Part shown: positions 7,216 to 16,013 of the stretch, in pieces | How the letters are laid out: the number at the start of each line of letters is the position of its first letter | Position numbering within the stretch: the first letter of the stretch is position 1 | Notes under the pieces: generated by a model | Told to the model about the DNA's origin: nothing | Seen by the model: the letters and a program-made list of their open reading frames with translations, nothing else | The model's database searches: none | Source of the DNA: Rhodoferax sp. | GTDB taxonomy: Bacteria > Pseudomonadota > Gammaproteobacteria > Burkholderiales > Burkholderiaceae_C | Assembly: GCA_030645355.1 (NCBI GenBank) | Contig: JAUSNJ010000094.1 | Span: 1 to 46,850, forward strand | Direction: 5' to 3' | DNA length: 46,850 nucleotides | Made by a program: the position numbers and the translations under genes

Positions 7216-9453
7216 ATGTTCGGATGGAGTTCCAATTCGGCGGGTACAACCGCCACCATCAACGCACAACCCATACGGGTGCTTGCGGGCGAAACCTTAT
7301 TGACTGCCGCTTTGCGCGAAGGCGTGGACTTTCCGCACAGTTGCCGTGTGGGGGGCTGTGCCACCTGCAAGTGCCGCCTCGTTGAAGGGCAGGTTCGCGA
7401 GCTCACGGAGTCGAGCTATCTGCTCTCCGAAGAAGAGCTGGCACAGCGCACCATCCTGGCCTGCCAAAGCGTGCCCATCGGGCCGGTGCGCATTGAAGTG
7501 GAGCAGACCAAGGCACTGATGGTGCAAGAGTGCAGCGCCACGGTGGTTGCACAGGAAGCGCTGACGCATGACATCCAGCGTTTGCGCTTGCAGCTTGGCG
7601 CCCCCTTGCACTACAAGCCGGGGCAGTTCGCGCAAATCAGTGTGGACTCGATGCCGGGCGTGACGCGCAGCTATTCCTTCGCGACGGCGCCTGATACAAA
7701 CGGCTTGGTCGAGTTTTTTGTCCGGCGCGTGCCCGGAGGCACCTTTACCGAGCATGTGCACAGCCACAGCCTGGTAGGGCAAATGGCCCACGTTCACGGC
7801 CCGCTGGGGCAATTCTGGCTGCGCGAGTCTGACGCGCCGGCGCTGTTTATTGCCGGGGGCTCGGGGCTGGCGCCGGTGATGGCTATGCTTCGCAGCATGC
7901 AGGCGCAGCGGCTGGCACGTGCGGTCACGGTGCTGTTTGGAGCCCGCACGCAGGCCGACTTGTACCTCATGGACGAGCTACGCGCCATGGCCGCCAGCTG
8001 GCCCGGCCAGTTCCGGCTGTTGCCCGTTTTGTCCGACGCACAGGGCGATTCCACATGGACAGGTGCACGCGGGTTGGTGACCGAGCAGCTGTCGCAGCTA
8101 GTGGAGCCCGGAATGCACGCCTATCTGTGCGGCCCTCCGGCCATGATTGATGCCGCCAGTGCGCAGCTGCAGCAGGTCGGGCTGCCCAAAGGGCATATTC
8201 ACGCCGACCGGTTTACTACGCTTCATGACGTTGTAGCCCCAGTAAATGCTAAGAATACCGCTACTGAAAACATAGCGCCGCCGCAATCGTTGGGTGAGTG
8301 GGTTGCAGCACTGTGGCATTACCTCAAGTTCTTCCTGTTCCACGTAGAAGGCCTTACCGTGGCCGCGGCACTGTTTGCCGGTGGCGGCTGGATCACACTC
8401 GCACTGGTGGGTTTCAACCTGTTCAGCACCTTTGGCGACATGTTGCTGGGCGACGATACCTCCACGCCCAAGTACCGTCACCCCTGGGTGTTGACCGTGC
8501 AGCTGTGGATGGCGCTGCCGGTATTGCTGCTCATCTGCTTCGCAGCGGTATGGAGTGTGAGCGCGGGCGACCCGCTGGGTGCCGGTGCCCTGCTGTCGCA
8601 GTGGACTGGCGTGGACCTGCTCGCGGCACGCGACGCCACGCATTGGGGGCACCATGTGTCGGCCTTCCTCGTGACCGGCTTGATGATCGGCATGGTGGGC
8701 ACCATCCCCGGCCACGAACTCACGCACCGCACCTGGGAGCCCGTGTCGTTGTGGGTGGGACGTTGGCTGCTGGCCTTCAGTTTCGACGTGGGTTTTGCCA
8801 TTGAGCACGTGTACGGCCACCACCGTTATGTGTCCACCGTCAACGATCCGGCCACTGCGCCGCGCGGACGCAACGTGTATGCACACATCGTCATCTCCAC
8901 CGTGCGTGGCAACATCAGCGCCTGGAAGATAGAGGCATCGCGCCTGCAGCGCCGTGGCCTGGCCGTGCTGTCCTGGCACAACGCCTACCTGCGAGGCCTG
9001 GGTATGAGTGCGGTGCTGGTTGCCGCGGCCTGGGTACTGGGTGGGGTGTGGGCGGCGCTGTTTTTCTGTGCCTGTGCGCTATGGGGCAAGGCCCTGCTGG
9101 AAATCGTGAACTACATGGAGCACTATGGCATCGTGCGGGACCCGGCGCAGCCGGTCCAGCCGCGCCACTCGTGGAACACCAACAAGCGCATCAGCTCCTG
9201 GGCCATGTTCAACCTCACGCGCCATTCGCACCACCATGCACAGGGCGAGGTTCCCTATCAGGATCTGCAACCTTACCCCAACGCGCCCATGATGATCGGC
9301 GGCTACCTCACCACCATCTCCGTGGCGATGATTCCCCCGCTGTGGCACCGGCTGATGACGCCCAAGGTTCTGGCCTGGGATCGTGACTACGCCAATGCCG
9401 CCGAGCGCGAGTTGGGCGTGCAAGCCAATGTGCGTGCAGGATGGGTGGGCTAG
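7216..9453 (+). CDS. Ferredoxin-flavin reductase-AlkB/XylM-like membrane hydroxylase fusion
   Basis: 745 residues from the ATG at 7216, which has a good ribosome site (AGGAGACAGC). Domain order: plant-type ferredoxin (C43, C48, C51, C83); ferredoxin-NADP reductase fold with flavin motif RSYS at 151-154, nucleotide motif GGSGLAP at 214-220 and CGPPAM at 305-310; a linker at about 336-358; then a membrane di-iron hydroxylase with several hydrophobic helices. Its histidine boxes are HELTH (500-504), EHVYGHHR (530-537), NYMEHYG (632-638) and LTRHSHHH (667-674). NYMEHYG is the hallmark of alkane monooxygenase (AlkB) and xylene monooxygenase (XylM). The reductase half is arranged like XylA, so a whole electron chain plus oxygenase is on one chain. 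Expected reaction: NAD(P)H- and O2-dependent terminal or benzylic hydroxylation. The substrate is open. The linker carries a copy of the dispersed element. Confidence 0.9.
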   Translation: MFGWSSNSAGTTATINAQPIRVLAGETLLTAALREGVDFPHSCRVGGCATCKCRLVEGQVRELTESSYLLSEEELAQRTILACQSVPIGPVRIEVEQTKALMVQECSATVVAQEALTHDIQRLRLQLGAPLHYKPGQFAQISVDSMPGVTRSYSFATAPDTNGLVEFFVRRVPGGTFTEHVHSHSLVGQMAHVHGPLGQFWLRESDAPALFIAGGSGLAPVMAMLRSMQAQRLARAVTVLFGARTQADLYLMDELRAMAASWPGQFRLLPVLSDAQGDSTWTGARGLVTEQLSQLVEPGMHAYLCGPPAMIDAASAQLQQVGLPKGHIHADRFTTLHDVVAPVNAKNTATENIAPPQSLGEWVAALWHYLKFFLFHVEGLTVAAALFAGGGWITLALVGFNLFSTFGDMLLGDDTSTPKYRHPWVLTVQLWMALPVLLLICFAAVWSVSAGDPLGAGALLSQWTGVDLLAARDATHWGHHVSAFLVTGLMIGMVGTIPGHELTHRTWEPVSLWVGRWLLAFSFDVGFAIEHVYGHHRYVSTVNDPATAPRGRNVYAHIVISTVRGNISAWKIEASRLQRRGLAVLSWHNAYLRGLGMSAVLVAAAWVLGGVWAALFFCACALWGKALLEIVNYMEHYGIVRDPAQPVQPRHSWNTNKRISSWAMFNLTRHSHHHAQGEVPYQDLQPYPNAPMMIGGYLTTISVAMIPPLWHRLMTPKVLAWDRDYANAAERELGVQANVRAGWVG
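8229..8278 (+). repeat. Dispersed 50-base element, copy A (hydroxylase linker)
   Basis: The most divergent copy: about 20 of 26 fixed positions match by hand count, but the spacing is exact (TAGCCCCAGT, 16 bases, GCTAC, 8 bases, TAGCGC). It is read in the sense direction and encodes residues 339-354 ([16 protein letters not shown]) between the reductase and hydroxylase domains of the fusion protein. The reading frame is the same as in copy D at 33323. Confidence 0.65.
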
Positions 9454-10451
9454 TCGTTGGCCGCCTTTGCACGCAGCACATGCGCTTGCACAGCAGCGAG
9501 TGCGTCGGCCTGGTCTGCCGCAACGATGTGGCGCTGCGGCATGGATCGCAGCCAGGTGATCTGGCGTTTGGCGAGCTGGCGGGTGGCAATGATGCCGAGT
9601 TCGCGCACCTCGGCCAAGGGCAGCGGCCCGCTGGATCCCTTTGCTTCGTGTGCATCCAGCGCCTCCCACACCTGGCGGTAGCCCACACAGCGCATCGAGG
9701 GCAGGTCCGCATGCAGATCGCCCCGTGCGCGCAGGGCACGCACTTCGTCGATAAAGCCCTGCTCCAGCATGGCGTCAAAGCGCTGGGCAATGCGGGCGTG
9801 CAGCCAGCTGCGCTCCAAAGGCTCCAGGGAAATCAGGGCGCTAGCCCTCGTGGATTCTGCCTCAGTAGCTATATTTTTAGTAGCGACCTGGGTGGAGTGA
9901 AAGTGCGACAACGGCAGGCCAGAGATGCGGTACACCTCCAGTGCGCGCTGGATGCGCTGGCTGTCAGCCGGTGCCAGGCGGGCGGCCGTCACCGGGTCGA
10001 CCGTCGCCAGTTCGGCGTGCAGGGCGGGCCAGCCTTTGTCTGCGGCCTCTTGTTCCAGCACCGCGCGCACCGCGGCGTTGGCCGGTGGCATGTCGTCCAG
10101 TCCGTCAAACAGGGCCTTGAAATACAGCATCGTCCCACCCACCAGCAGGGGCAGCCTGCCGCGTGCGCTGATGGCGTGGATCAGGTGCGTGGCGTCGCGC
10201 ACAAACTCGGCGGCGCTGTAGGCCTGCAGCGGGTCACGGATGTCGATCAGGTGGTGCGGCACCTGGGCCAGCTCGGCCGCGCTGGGCTTGGCTGTGCCGA
10301 TGTCCATGCCCCGGTAGACCAGGGCCGAGTCCACGCTGATGATCTCGCAGTCATGCTCGCGCGCAATGGCCAGCGCCGCCGCAGTCTTGCCACTGGCAGT
10401 CGGCCCGGCCAGACACACATGGAAGGGCAGCGGCGCTTCAGGGACGGCCAT
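9450..10451 (-). CDS. miaA: tRNA dimethylallyltransferase
   Basis: A 333-residue enzyme that adds the dimethylallyl group to N6 of A37 in tRNAs reading U-starting codons. The P-loop GPTASGKT is at residues 16-23. [25 protein letters not shown] and [11 protein letters not shown] follow, with the tRNA-binding [11 protein letters not shown] near the C-terminus; all are characteristic of MiaA. Residues about 189-205 ([16 protein letters not shown]) are encoded by a copy of the dispersed element and fall in a loop that varies between species. The stop codon overlaps that of the convergent hydroxylase gene. The start overlaps the end of the upstream MFS gene by 14 bases, so miaA is probably the last gene of a three-gene minus-strand unit. 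Confidence 0.96.
   Translation of the reverse strand: MAVPEAPLPFHVCLAGPTASGKTAAALAIAREHDCEIISVDSALVYRGMDIGTAKPSAAELAQVPHHLIDIRDPLQAYSAAEFVRDATHLIHAISARGRLPLLVGGTMLYFKALFDGLDDMPPANAAVRAVLEQEAADKGWPALHAELATVDPVTAARLAPADSQRIQRALEVYRISGLPLSHFHSTQVATKNIATEAESTRASALISLEPLERSWLHARIAQRFDAMLEQGFIDEVRALRARGDLHADLPSMRCVGYRQVWEALDAHEAKGSSGPLPLAEVRELGIIATRQLAKRQITWLRSMPQRHIVAADQADALAAVQAHVLRAKAAND
9837..9886 (+). repeat. Dispersed 50-base element, copy B (inside miaA)
   Basis: Matches all 26 fixed positions of the pattern GGCGCTAGCCCTCGT, N16, GCTAT, N8, TAGCGA. It lies antisense to miaA and is read without a stop as residues about 189-205. The 3' part can fold as a small hairpin, GCTA with TAGC across a 9-base loop. 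Confidence 0.85.
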
Positions 10452-11646
10452 AGCGTTGTACCAGCGTCCAGGCGCTCAGCGCAATGAGCACGCTCCAGAA
10501 CAGGATGCCAAAAATCAGCGGGCCAGTTGTGCCGTCCATGTGCGTACCCAGCCACTGGCCGGTGGCAAAGGCGCTGACCATGGCGATGAATCCATTCAGT
10601 GCAGAGGCCGCTCCAGCCGCCTGCGGGAAGGGCCCCACGGCGCCGCTTTGCCCGCAGGGGTTGTGAATGCCATGCCCCAGCATGAACAACGCAAAGGGCA
10701 GCTCAATCGCCCAGACCGACTGCACGCCAGCCAGCGACAGGGCCGCCATGGTGGCCGCGCCGCTCAGGCTCAGGGCACCGGCGATGGCCACCGCGCGCCG
10801 CACCCCCAGGTGCACCAGCAAGCGGCGGCACAAGAAGGTGCCCAGCAGGTAGATGAAGGAGTTGGCGAACATCACCAGGCCGTATTGCGTGGTGCTCAAG
10901 CCCAGCACCCGGATGAACACAAAGGATGACGACGCCAGGAATGTGAACAGGCCGCTATAGGCAAACGTGGTCAGCGCCGTGAACGCCAGAAATGTCGGGT
11001 TGCGCAGAATGCCCAGCCAGGTGTGCGTGAGTGTGGTCAGTTGCAGTGCCTTGGGGTTTTTGCGGGGCACCGTTTCCTCAAAGCGCAGCGCGATCAGGCC
11101 CAGGCACACCGCACCAAAAACCGACAGGGCCAACAGCGCCGCATGCCAGCTGAACCAGGCCGTCAGCAGCCCGCCCAGTGGTGCGCTCAGGCAGGCGATC
11201 ACGCCCAGGCCGCTGAGGCCCTTGGACATGACGCTGGCACCCTGCGCCGGCGCGTACAGGTCGCGCACGATGGCGCGTGCGCACATCACGGCAGCGCCCA
11301 TGGCAGCGCCTTGCAGCGTGCGCCAGACGATCAGCAAGTCCATGCTGGGTGAAAACGCGCCGCCCACCGACGCCACGACATAGGCGGCCATGCCCAGCAG
11401 CAGGATGGGACGGCGGCCAAAGCGGTCCGACAGCGGCCCCCAGACCAGTTGCGAGATGCCAAAGGCCAGCAGCAGCGCGGTGAGTGTGAGCTGGGCCTGT
11501 GCCATGCTGGCGCCCAGTTCGTGCGCCAGCCCGGGCAGGGCGGGCAGGTACAGGTCGGTGGTGATGGGCTGTATGCCCAACAGCAGTGCCAGCGTTAACA
11601 CGATCAGTGCGGGTGGCATGGAAGTGAGTGCGCTACGAGACGGCAT
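10438..11646 (-). CDS. MFS multidrug efflux transporter, Bcr/CflA family
   Basis: A 402-residue inner-membrane protein with about twelve hydrophobic segments. [15 protein letters not shown] near residue 30 and the loop [15 protein letters not shown] near residues 68-82 are characteristic of the Bcr/CflA drug:H+ antiporters, known for bicyclomycin, sulfonamide and other exports. It lies between a MATE pump gene upstream and miaA downstream, overlapping each by 14 bases, which implies a single transcript. The substrate cannot be predicted. Confidence 0.9.
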   Translation of the reverse strand: MPSRSALTSMPPALIVLTLALLLGIQPITTDLYLPALPGLAHELGASMAQAQLTLTALLLAFGISQLVWGPLSDRFGRRPILLLGMAAYVVASVGGAFSPSMDLLIVWRTLQGAAMGAAVMCARAIVRDLYAPAQGASVMSKGLSGLGVIACLSAPLGGLLTAWFSWHAALLALSVFGAVCLGLIALRFEETVPRKNPKALQLTTLTHTWLGILRNPTFLAFTALTTFAYSGLFTFLASSSFVFIRVLGLSTTQYGLVMFANSFIYLLGTFLCRRLLVHLGVRRAVAIAGALSLSGAATMAALSLAGVQSVWAIELPFALFMLGHGIHNPCGQSGAVGPFPQAAGAASALNGFIAMVSAFATGQWLGTHMDGTTGPLIFGILFWSVLIALSAWTLVQRYGRP

Positions 11647-13072
11647 GAATAGGAGGACGACCTGCGGGGCCGTTGTGTAGATGACGCCCGGACACTTGGC
11701 GCAACAGGATGATCAGGCCGCCGGCAGCAATGGTAAGCCCGACGACCAGGGCGATCCAGAAGCCTTCGGCCTGCATAGGCTGGGCCGGGCGCCAGGGCAG
11801 CCACGGTGGCGCCAGACCCAGCACACAGCCCAGAGGCAGCGCGAAACCCCAGAATGCAACCAGGTGGATCACCATCGGCGCGCGCGAGACCTTATAGCCG
11901 CGGATCGCGCTGCTGGTCGACACCTGTGCGGCATCGGATATCTGGAACAGCGCAGCCAGAAACAACAGACCGGCTGCCGCCGAAGCAACCGGAGCGTCGT
12001 TGGTGTACAGCGCGGCAATGTGGTGGTTGAAGACCGCCATCAGCGTGGCAGAGACCACGGCCAGCCCGACCGCCAGCGCCACGCCCACGGTGGAGCGAAA
12101 GCGCGCTGCCACCGGGTCTCCCGCGCCCAAAGCCTGCCCGACCCGGGTCAGCAGCGCAATGCCCAGGCTCAGCGGCACCATGAAGACCAGCGACGAAAAA
12201 TTCAACGCGATCTGGTGCGCCGCCACCTGCGTGCTGCCAAAGCGGGCCACCAGCAGGGCGATCAGGCTGAAGGCGCTGCTTTCGGCAAAGTAGGTCACAC
12301 CAATCGGCAGGCCCAGCTTCAACAGGCTACCCACCTTCTCCCGGTGTGGCGCTTCAAAGCGGTCAAACGGCCAGGTGCTACGGTAGGCCGGTGCGCGCCG
12401 CATCCACCACAGCAGGCCCCCCAGGTTGAACCAGATGCACAGCATCGTGGCCCAGGCGCAGCCCACGCCGCCGAGTTGTGGAAAGCCCCAGTTGCCAAAG
12501 ATCAGCAACCAGTTCAGAAAGCAGTTGAGCAGGAGCGCGGCCAGCGCGATGGCCATCATCGGCTTGGTCTGGTTCAGGCTGGCACTGTAGCCATACAGCA
12601 CGCGGTAGCAGGCAAACGCCGGCAGGGCAAAACTGGTGATGTGCACAAAGCGAATGGCTATATCGCGCACTGCCGGCTCCAGTTCCATGTGGTCGAACAC
12701 CAGCGCCCCCAGGTTGGCCAGCGCAAAGGCCGCGGCGCCCACACCCAGCCCTTTCCACAGCCCCTGGCGAACCACGTGCGGCACCTTGTCGAACTGGCCC
12801 GCACCCACGTAATGCGCCACGGTGGGGTTCACCGACATCATGACGCCCATCAGCGTCACCACCACAATCATCCAGATGGATGAGCCCAGCGCCACGCCGG
12901 CCAGGTCTTGCGCGGACGCATGTCCGGCCATGGCCACATCGGCAACCGCCATGCCGACATTGGCCAGTTGCCCTACCAGAATCGGCCAGGCCAGTTGCCA
13001 CAACGCAGCAATTTCTGAAGCAATGCGGGCGCTGGAAGAGGTAGTGTGGGGAGTGGGCGCGGGCAGGGTCAT
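11633..13072 (-). CDS. MATE family efflux transporter (NorM-like)
   Basis: A 479-residue membrane protein with about twelve hydrophobic helices in two homologous halves. WQLAWPILVGQLANVGMAVAD near residue 23 and the later LKLGLPIGVTYFAESSAF are typical of NorM-type multidrug/Na+ or H+ antiporters. Its start shares a 133-base intergenic region with the divergent SPFH gene. The last 14 bases overlap the start of the Bcr-type pump, so two unrelated export families are co-transcribed. Regulation is not evident, apart from a 7-base inverted repeat (13100-13120) upstream of the start. Confidence 0.92.
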   Translation of the reverse strand: MTLPAPTPHTTSSSARIASEIAALWQLAWPILVGQLANVGMAVADVAMAGHASAQDLAGVALGSSIWMIVVVTLMGVMMSVNPTVAHYVGAGQFDKVPHVVRQGLWKGLGVGAAAFALANLGALVFDHMELEPAVRDIAIRFVHITSFALPAFACYRVLYGYSASLNQTKPMMAIALAALLLNCFLNWLLIFGNWGFPQLGGVGCAWATMLCIWFNLGGLLWWMRRAPAYRSTWPFDRFEAPHREKVGSLLKLGLPIGVTYFAESSAFSLIALLVARFGSTQVAAHQIALNFSSLVFMVPLSLGIALLTRVGQALGAGDPVAARFRSTVGVALAVGLAVVSATLMAVFNHHIAALYTNDAPVASAAAGLLFLAALFQISDAAQVSTSSAIRGYKVSRAPMVIHLVAFWGFALPLGCVLGLAPPWLPWRPAQPMQAEGFWIALVVGLTIAAGGLIILLRQVSGRHLHNGPAGRPPIHAVS

Positions 13073-13099
13073 CGGGCAGCCATTCTAAGGGGGACGCTG

Positions 13100-13120
13100 C
13101 GCAATCCCCTGGAGATTGCG
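13100..13120. promoter_or_regulatory. Inverted repeat between divergent genes
   Basis: CGCAATC and GATTGCG form a perfect 7-base inverted repeat around a 7-base centre, between the MATE start (13072) and the -35 box of the SPFH promoter. It could be an operator for either direction or a weak hairpin. No protein can be assigned. Confidence 0.35.
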
Positions 13121-13125
13121 TGGTT

Positions 13126-13154
13126 TTGACTTGTTGGGAGATTGCTACTATAGT
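13126..13154 (+). promoter_or_regulatory. Sigma-70 promoter of the SPFH operon
   Basis: TTGACT at 13126-13131 and TATAGT at 13149-13154 are separated by exactly 17 bases, a strong match to the housekeeping promoter. The -10 box is overlapped on its 3' side by the palindrome AGTGATATCACT, so a protein bound there would block RNA polymerase. Confidence 0.7.
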
Positions 13155-13163
13155 GATATCACT
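13152..13163. promoter_or_regulatory. Palindromic operator AGTGATATCACT
   Basis: A perfect 12-base palindrome overlapping the -10 box and the expected transcription start of the SPFH operon. The last gene of that operon encodes a ribbon-helix-helix (Arc-like) protein. Such proteins usually bind short palindromes and repress their own operon, so this is its likely site. The palindrome is seen; the binding is inferred. Confidence 0.55.
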
Positions 13164-13205
13164 TTGATCTCAAATGAGAGACCAACGCAACCAACGGGGA
13201 TAGTC

Positions 13206-14096
13206 ATGGAAAAACAAGCTTCGAACGAATTTCTGGCACACACGCGCAATGGCTTTGCGGCGGTGGGGATGGGGGTAGGGCTGTTGCTGGGTGCCGTGCT
13301 GCTGGTGACACGGGCGCCTTCGTTGCCGACCCTGGTAGCCGCCGGGGTGCTGCTGCTGACGGCGTTGTGGTTTCTGACCGGCCTGTACGCGCTCAACCCC
13401 AACCAGGCGGCATTGCTCAAGCTGTTTGGCAGCTACCGGGGCACGGACCGTGCCGAAGGCCTGCGCTGGGCCAATCCGTTTTACAGCCGCAGCAAGGTGT
13501 CGACCCGCGCCTACAACTTCAACAGCGAGAAGCTCAAGGTCAACGACCTGCGCGGCAACCCGATCGAGATCGCCGCGGCGATTGTCTGGCGGGTGGAGGA
13601 CACGGCGCGCTGCAGCTTTGACGTGGAAGACTTTGCATCCTATGTGCTGACGCAGGCTGAAGCGGCGGTGCGGCATCTGGCATCGAGCTACGCCTATGAC
13701 AACCTGGACGACGCGGCCAGCGTTGCAGCGCAGGAAATCACACTGCGCTCCGGTGGCGAGGCGGTCGGCGCCGCCCTGCGGCACGAACTGCAGGCCCGCT
13801 TTTCGCTGGCCGGCATCGTTGTCGTGGATGCCAAGCTGACACACCTGGCCTACGCTCCCGAGATTGCCGGTGCCATGTTGCGCCGTCAGCAGGCACAGGC
13901 CATCATTGCGGCACGCAGCCTGATTGTGCAGGGCGCGGTGGGCATGGTGGAATTGGCGCTGAGCGGGCTGCAGGAGCGTGGCCTGGTGGATCTGGACGAC
14001 GAGCGCAAGGCGGCCATGGTCACCAATCTGCTGGTGGTGCTGTGCTCGGACCATGACGCCCAGCCGGTCGTGAACACCGGCACGCTGTACAACTGA
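13206..14096 (+). CDS. SPFH (band 7/stomatin-like) domain membrane protein
   Basis: 296 residues from the ATG at 13206, preceded by GGGGATAG as ribosome site; a longer frame upstream would run through the promoter. Two hydrophobic segments lie near residues 14-36 and 40-60. A band 7 domain follows ([25 protein letters not shown] through [23 protein letters not shown]), ending in an Ala/Arg-rich helix ([19 protein letters not shown]). SPFH proteins form membrane-anchored ring or cage oligomers that organise membrane domains or regulate proteases. The gene heads a three-gene set with a small membrane protein and a ribbon-helix-helix protein. The specific role is unknown. Confidence 0.85.
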   Translation: MEKQASNEFLAHTRNGFAAVGMGVGLLLGAVLLVTRAPSLPTLVAAGVLLLTALWFLTGLYALNPNQAALLKLFGSYRGTDRAEGLRWANPFYSRSKVSTRAYNFNSEKLKVNDLRGNPIEIAAAIVWRVEDTARCSFDVEDFASYVLTQAEAAVRHLASSYAYDNLDDAASVAAQEITLRSGGEAVGAALRHELQARFSLAGIVVVDAKLTHLAYAPEIAGAMLRRQQAQAIIAARSLIVQGAVGMVELALSGLQERGLVDLDDERKAAMVTNLLVVLCSDHDAQPVVNTGTLYN

Positions 14097-14113
14097 GGTC
14101 ACAAGGAGTTGCA

Positions 14114-14443
14114 ATGCAAAACAACAAGTCCCGTTTCCTGCTCGCGGCCAAGCTGGTTTCTGCAGGCCTTTTGCTGTTGGGTTTGGTCAGTATTGCTGCG
14201 GCCGATCTGGCGCCCCAAGTGCCCTTGGCCGTGTTCCTGTGGTACGCCACCGTTGGCGGCCTGGGTCTGGTGGCGATCGTTATTGCCGGGGCGGTGGTGT
14301 CGCTGACGGTGTCGCAGTTTGTGTTGCGCCATGGCGGCACCGACGCCCAGTGGTTCTGGTTTCGCAGCGAACCGCAGGGCTTGGTCCAATTGCGTGCGCA
14401 GGCCAAGGCACGTGCCGCGCAACAGAGCCACGAGCCGTCCTAG
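14114..14443 (+). CDS. Small two-helix membrane protein of unknown function
   Basis: A 109-residue protein, 17 bases after the SPFH gene, with AAGGAG before its ATG. Two hydrophobic segments are visible, near residues 9-28 and 36-65, followed by a polar C-terminal tail rich in Arg, Gln and Ala ([16 protein letters not shown]). I do not recognise a named family. Its position between an SPFH gene and a ribbon-helix-helix gene suggests a membrane partner of the SPFH protein; this is inference only. Confidence 0.75.
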   Translation: MQNNKSRFLLAAKLVSAGLLLLGLVSIAAADLAPQVPLAVFLWYATVGGLGLVAIVIAGAVVSLTVSQFVLRHGGTDAQWFWFRSEPQGLVQLRAQAKARAAQQSHEPS

Positions 14444-14469
14444 CTTCGCATTCCGGAAACGAGAGGTCC

Positions 14470-14655
14470 ATGGCCAGCCCCGACAAGAAATCTTTTGCAC
14501 TGCGCATTGATCCGGTCCTGTGGGCCCAGATCGAGCGGCTGGCCGCTGCCGAATTGCGCAGTGTCAATGCGCAGGTGGAGTATTTGCTGCGGGAGGCGGT
14601 CCGGGCCCGGCTGGGGAGTTCGAAGGACAGCAAAACCACGAAAGGAAAGTCCTGA
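14470..14655 (+). CDS. Ribbon-helix-helix (Arc-like) DNA-binding protein
   Basis: A 61-residue protein. [39 protein letters not shown] has the beta-strand, helix, helix pattern and the [12 protein letters not shown] closing helix of Arc/MetJ-type repressors. The start is the ATG at 14470 behind GAGAGG; longer frames overlap the previous gene. It ends the SPFH operon and is the natural candidate to bind the palindrome at 13152-13163 as an autorepressor. Similar proteins are antitoxins in some toxin-antitoxin pairs, but no toxin-like gene adjoins it. A bidirectional terminator follows. Confidence 0.85.
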   Translation: MASPDKKSFALRIDPVLWAQIERLAAAELRSVNAQVEYLLREAVRARLGSSKDSKTTKGKS

Positions 14656-14676
14656 AAAAAGGGGCAGGACGAAAAA

Positions 14677-14700
14677 AAGCCCGCTGGGTGCGGGCTTCTT
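14677..14700. terminator. Bidirectional rho-independent terminator
   Basis: AAGCCCGC and GCGGGCTT pair around a 5-base loop. A run of A lies on the left and T-rich bases on the right, so the hairpin can end both the SPFH operon from the left and the Ala/Lys-rich gene from the right. Confidence 0.85.
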
Positions 14701-14722
14701 GCAGAGCAGGGAAGGCTGCGAA

Positions 14723-14944
14723 TTACTTCGCGGCTTCAGCTTTCTTGGCTTTGCGGGCCTTTTTGGCTTTCTTGGCTTTTGCGGGAGCGGAAGCGGGTGT
14801 GGCAGCGACCGCAGGGGTAGCGGCTACGGCCGGAGTCGCAGCGACTGCAGGAGCAGCAGGCTTGGCAGCGGCGGGTGCGGAGGCTTGTGCAAACGCGCCA
14901 GCAGCGAACAAACCAGCGATCAGGGTTGCGAGGATCTTGCTCAT
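14723..14944 (-). CDS. Secreted Ala/Pro/Lys-rich small protein
   Basis: 73 residues starting at the ATG at 14944 (AAAGG upstream). A clear signal peptide (SKILATLIAGLFAAGAFAQA) is followed by a low-complexity tail in which the hexapeptide AVAATP repeats about three times. The end is very basic (AKAKKAKKARKAKKAEAAK). The composition resembles acid-shock (Asr-like) and histone H1-like proteins, but the signal peptide points to the periplasm. The function is unknown; similar tails occur in periplasmic stress proteins. Confidence 0.7.
   Translation of the reverse strand: MSKILATLIAGLFAAGAFAQASAPAAAKPAAPAVAATPAVAATPAVAATPASAPAKAKKAKKARKAKKAEAAK
14802..14855. repeat. Three tandem 18-base units
   Basis: Three consecutive degenerate units of 18 bases (14802-14819, 14820-14837, 14838-14855) encode the repeated AVAATP hexapeptide of the secreted Ala/Lys-rich protein. 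Copy number could vary between strains by slippage. Confidence 0.7.
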
Positions 14945-15054
14945 TTTCAGTAGCCTTTCAAAGCTTGTTGGTCGACTCCGATAAGTGGAGGCCCCTTCAC
15001 AACGACGGCGCTTTGCAAACGGTTGACTGGGTTTCGCATTAATTCTTTGAGCGA

Positions 15055-15948
15055 TCAGGGCTTGGCGTCCACCACATCCAGCCACTTTTGCCAGGGATTG
15101 AAGCCGGTGATCAGCGCGCTGGCCAGCAAGACCAGGGCACCGCCCGCAAATATGCCGGTACTGAGCTGCTCGCCCAGGAACACATGCCCCCAGGCCACCC
15201 CGAAAACCGGGATCATGAAGGTGGGACTCATGGCCGCCACGGGCGACACGTGGGCCAGGATGCGAATGTGCATCCAGTAGGCAATGCCCGAGGTGACCAC
15301 GCCCATGATGGCCACCGCCAGCAGCGCCATGGGCGTGAATTGGGCCGCTGGCCAACTCCAGGCGGCCCCGGGGATGAGCATCAGCAGGGACGTGGCGTGC
15401 AGACCCGCGGCAATCTGCAGCGGTTCCATGCGGCTCAGCGCCCGTTTCATCAGCGGCGTTGAAACGCCGTAGCAGGCCGATGCGGCCACACAGCCCAGCG
15501 CGGCCAGAAACACTTTGGTCGACGGTTCCACCGGCCCCAGACCCACAATCAAGGCCACACCGGTAAATCCAAAGACACAGCCAATCACCTTGCGCAGCGT
15601 CAGTGTGTCTTCCTTGAGCCAGGCCGATGCAAACATGCCAAACACCACGGCAGTGGAGTTCAGCAACGCGCTGTAGCCCGCGGGCAGCTGCAGGGCTGCC
15701 CAGGCAAACAGCAGAAAGGGCAGGGCCACCGACAGCAGGCCAATCAGCGCCAGCTCGCGCCAATGCCCCATGGGCCAGGTGTGGCGCATGGCGCGCATCA
15801 GCACGGCCAGTGTCAGTGTGGCCATGCCGATGCGCAGCGCGGCCAGCACGTTGGGGCCCAGCAGGGGACTGGCAATGCGGATCAGCATGAAGGAGGCGCC
15901 CCACAGGGCGGATAGCGCTACCAGCTGCGCGAAGTGTTTGGTTTTCAC
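15055..15948 (-). CDS. DMT superfamily (EamA) transporter
   Basis: A 297-residue protein if started at GTG 15948 (KTKHFAQLVALSALWGASF), where the EamA homology begins. Longer frames run into mutL and have no hydrophobic character. About ten hydrophobic helices form two EamA repeats; LWGASFMLIRIA in the first helix is typical. The family exports amino acids and metabolites or drugs across the inner membrane. It starts 65 bases after the mutL stop on the same strand and may share its transcript. The substrate is unknown. Confidence 0.88.
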   Translation of the reverse strand: MKTKHFAQLVALSALWGASFMLIRIASPLLGPNVLAALRIGMATLTLAVLMRAMRHTWPMGHWRELALIGLLSVALPFLLFAWAALQLPAGYSALLNSTAVVFGMFASAWLKEDTLTLRKVIGCVFGFTGVALIVGLGPVEPSTKVFLAALGCVAASACYGVSTPLMKRALSRMEPLQIAAGLHATSLLMLIPGAAWSWPAAQFTPMALLAVAIMGVVTSGIAYWMHIRILAHVSPVAAMSPTFMIPVFGVAWGHVFLGEQLSTGIFAGGALVLLASALITGFNPWQKWLDVVDAKP

Positions 15949-16013
15949 AGTGGGACGATTGTGCGGTATGGTGGTGGCGCGGCCGGTCGCGTGGGTGTCT
16001 TGCACCCCCGCAA

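Noticed and set aside
14470..14655. Antitoxin of a toxin-antitoxin pair
   Set aside because: The ribbon-helix-helix protein would fit an antitoxin, but neither neighbour looks like a toxin and the operon order is unusual for such a pair.
14802..14855. CRISPR-like or regulatory tandem array
   Set aside because: The three 18-base units are coding repeats for AVAATP in a low-complexity protein, with no spacers.
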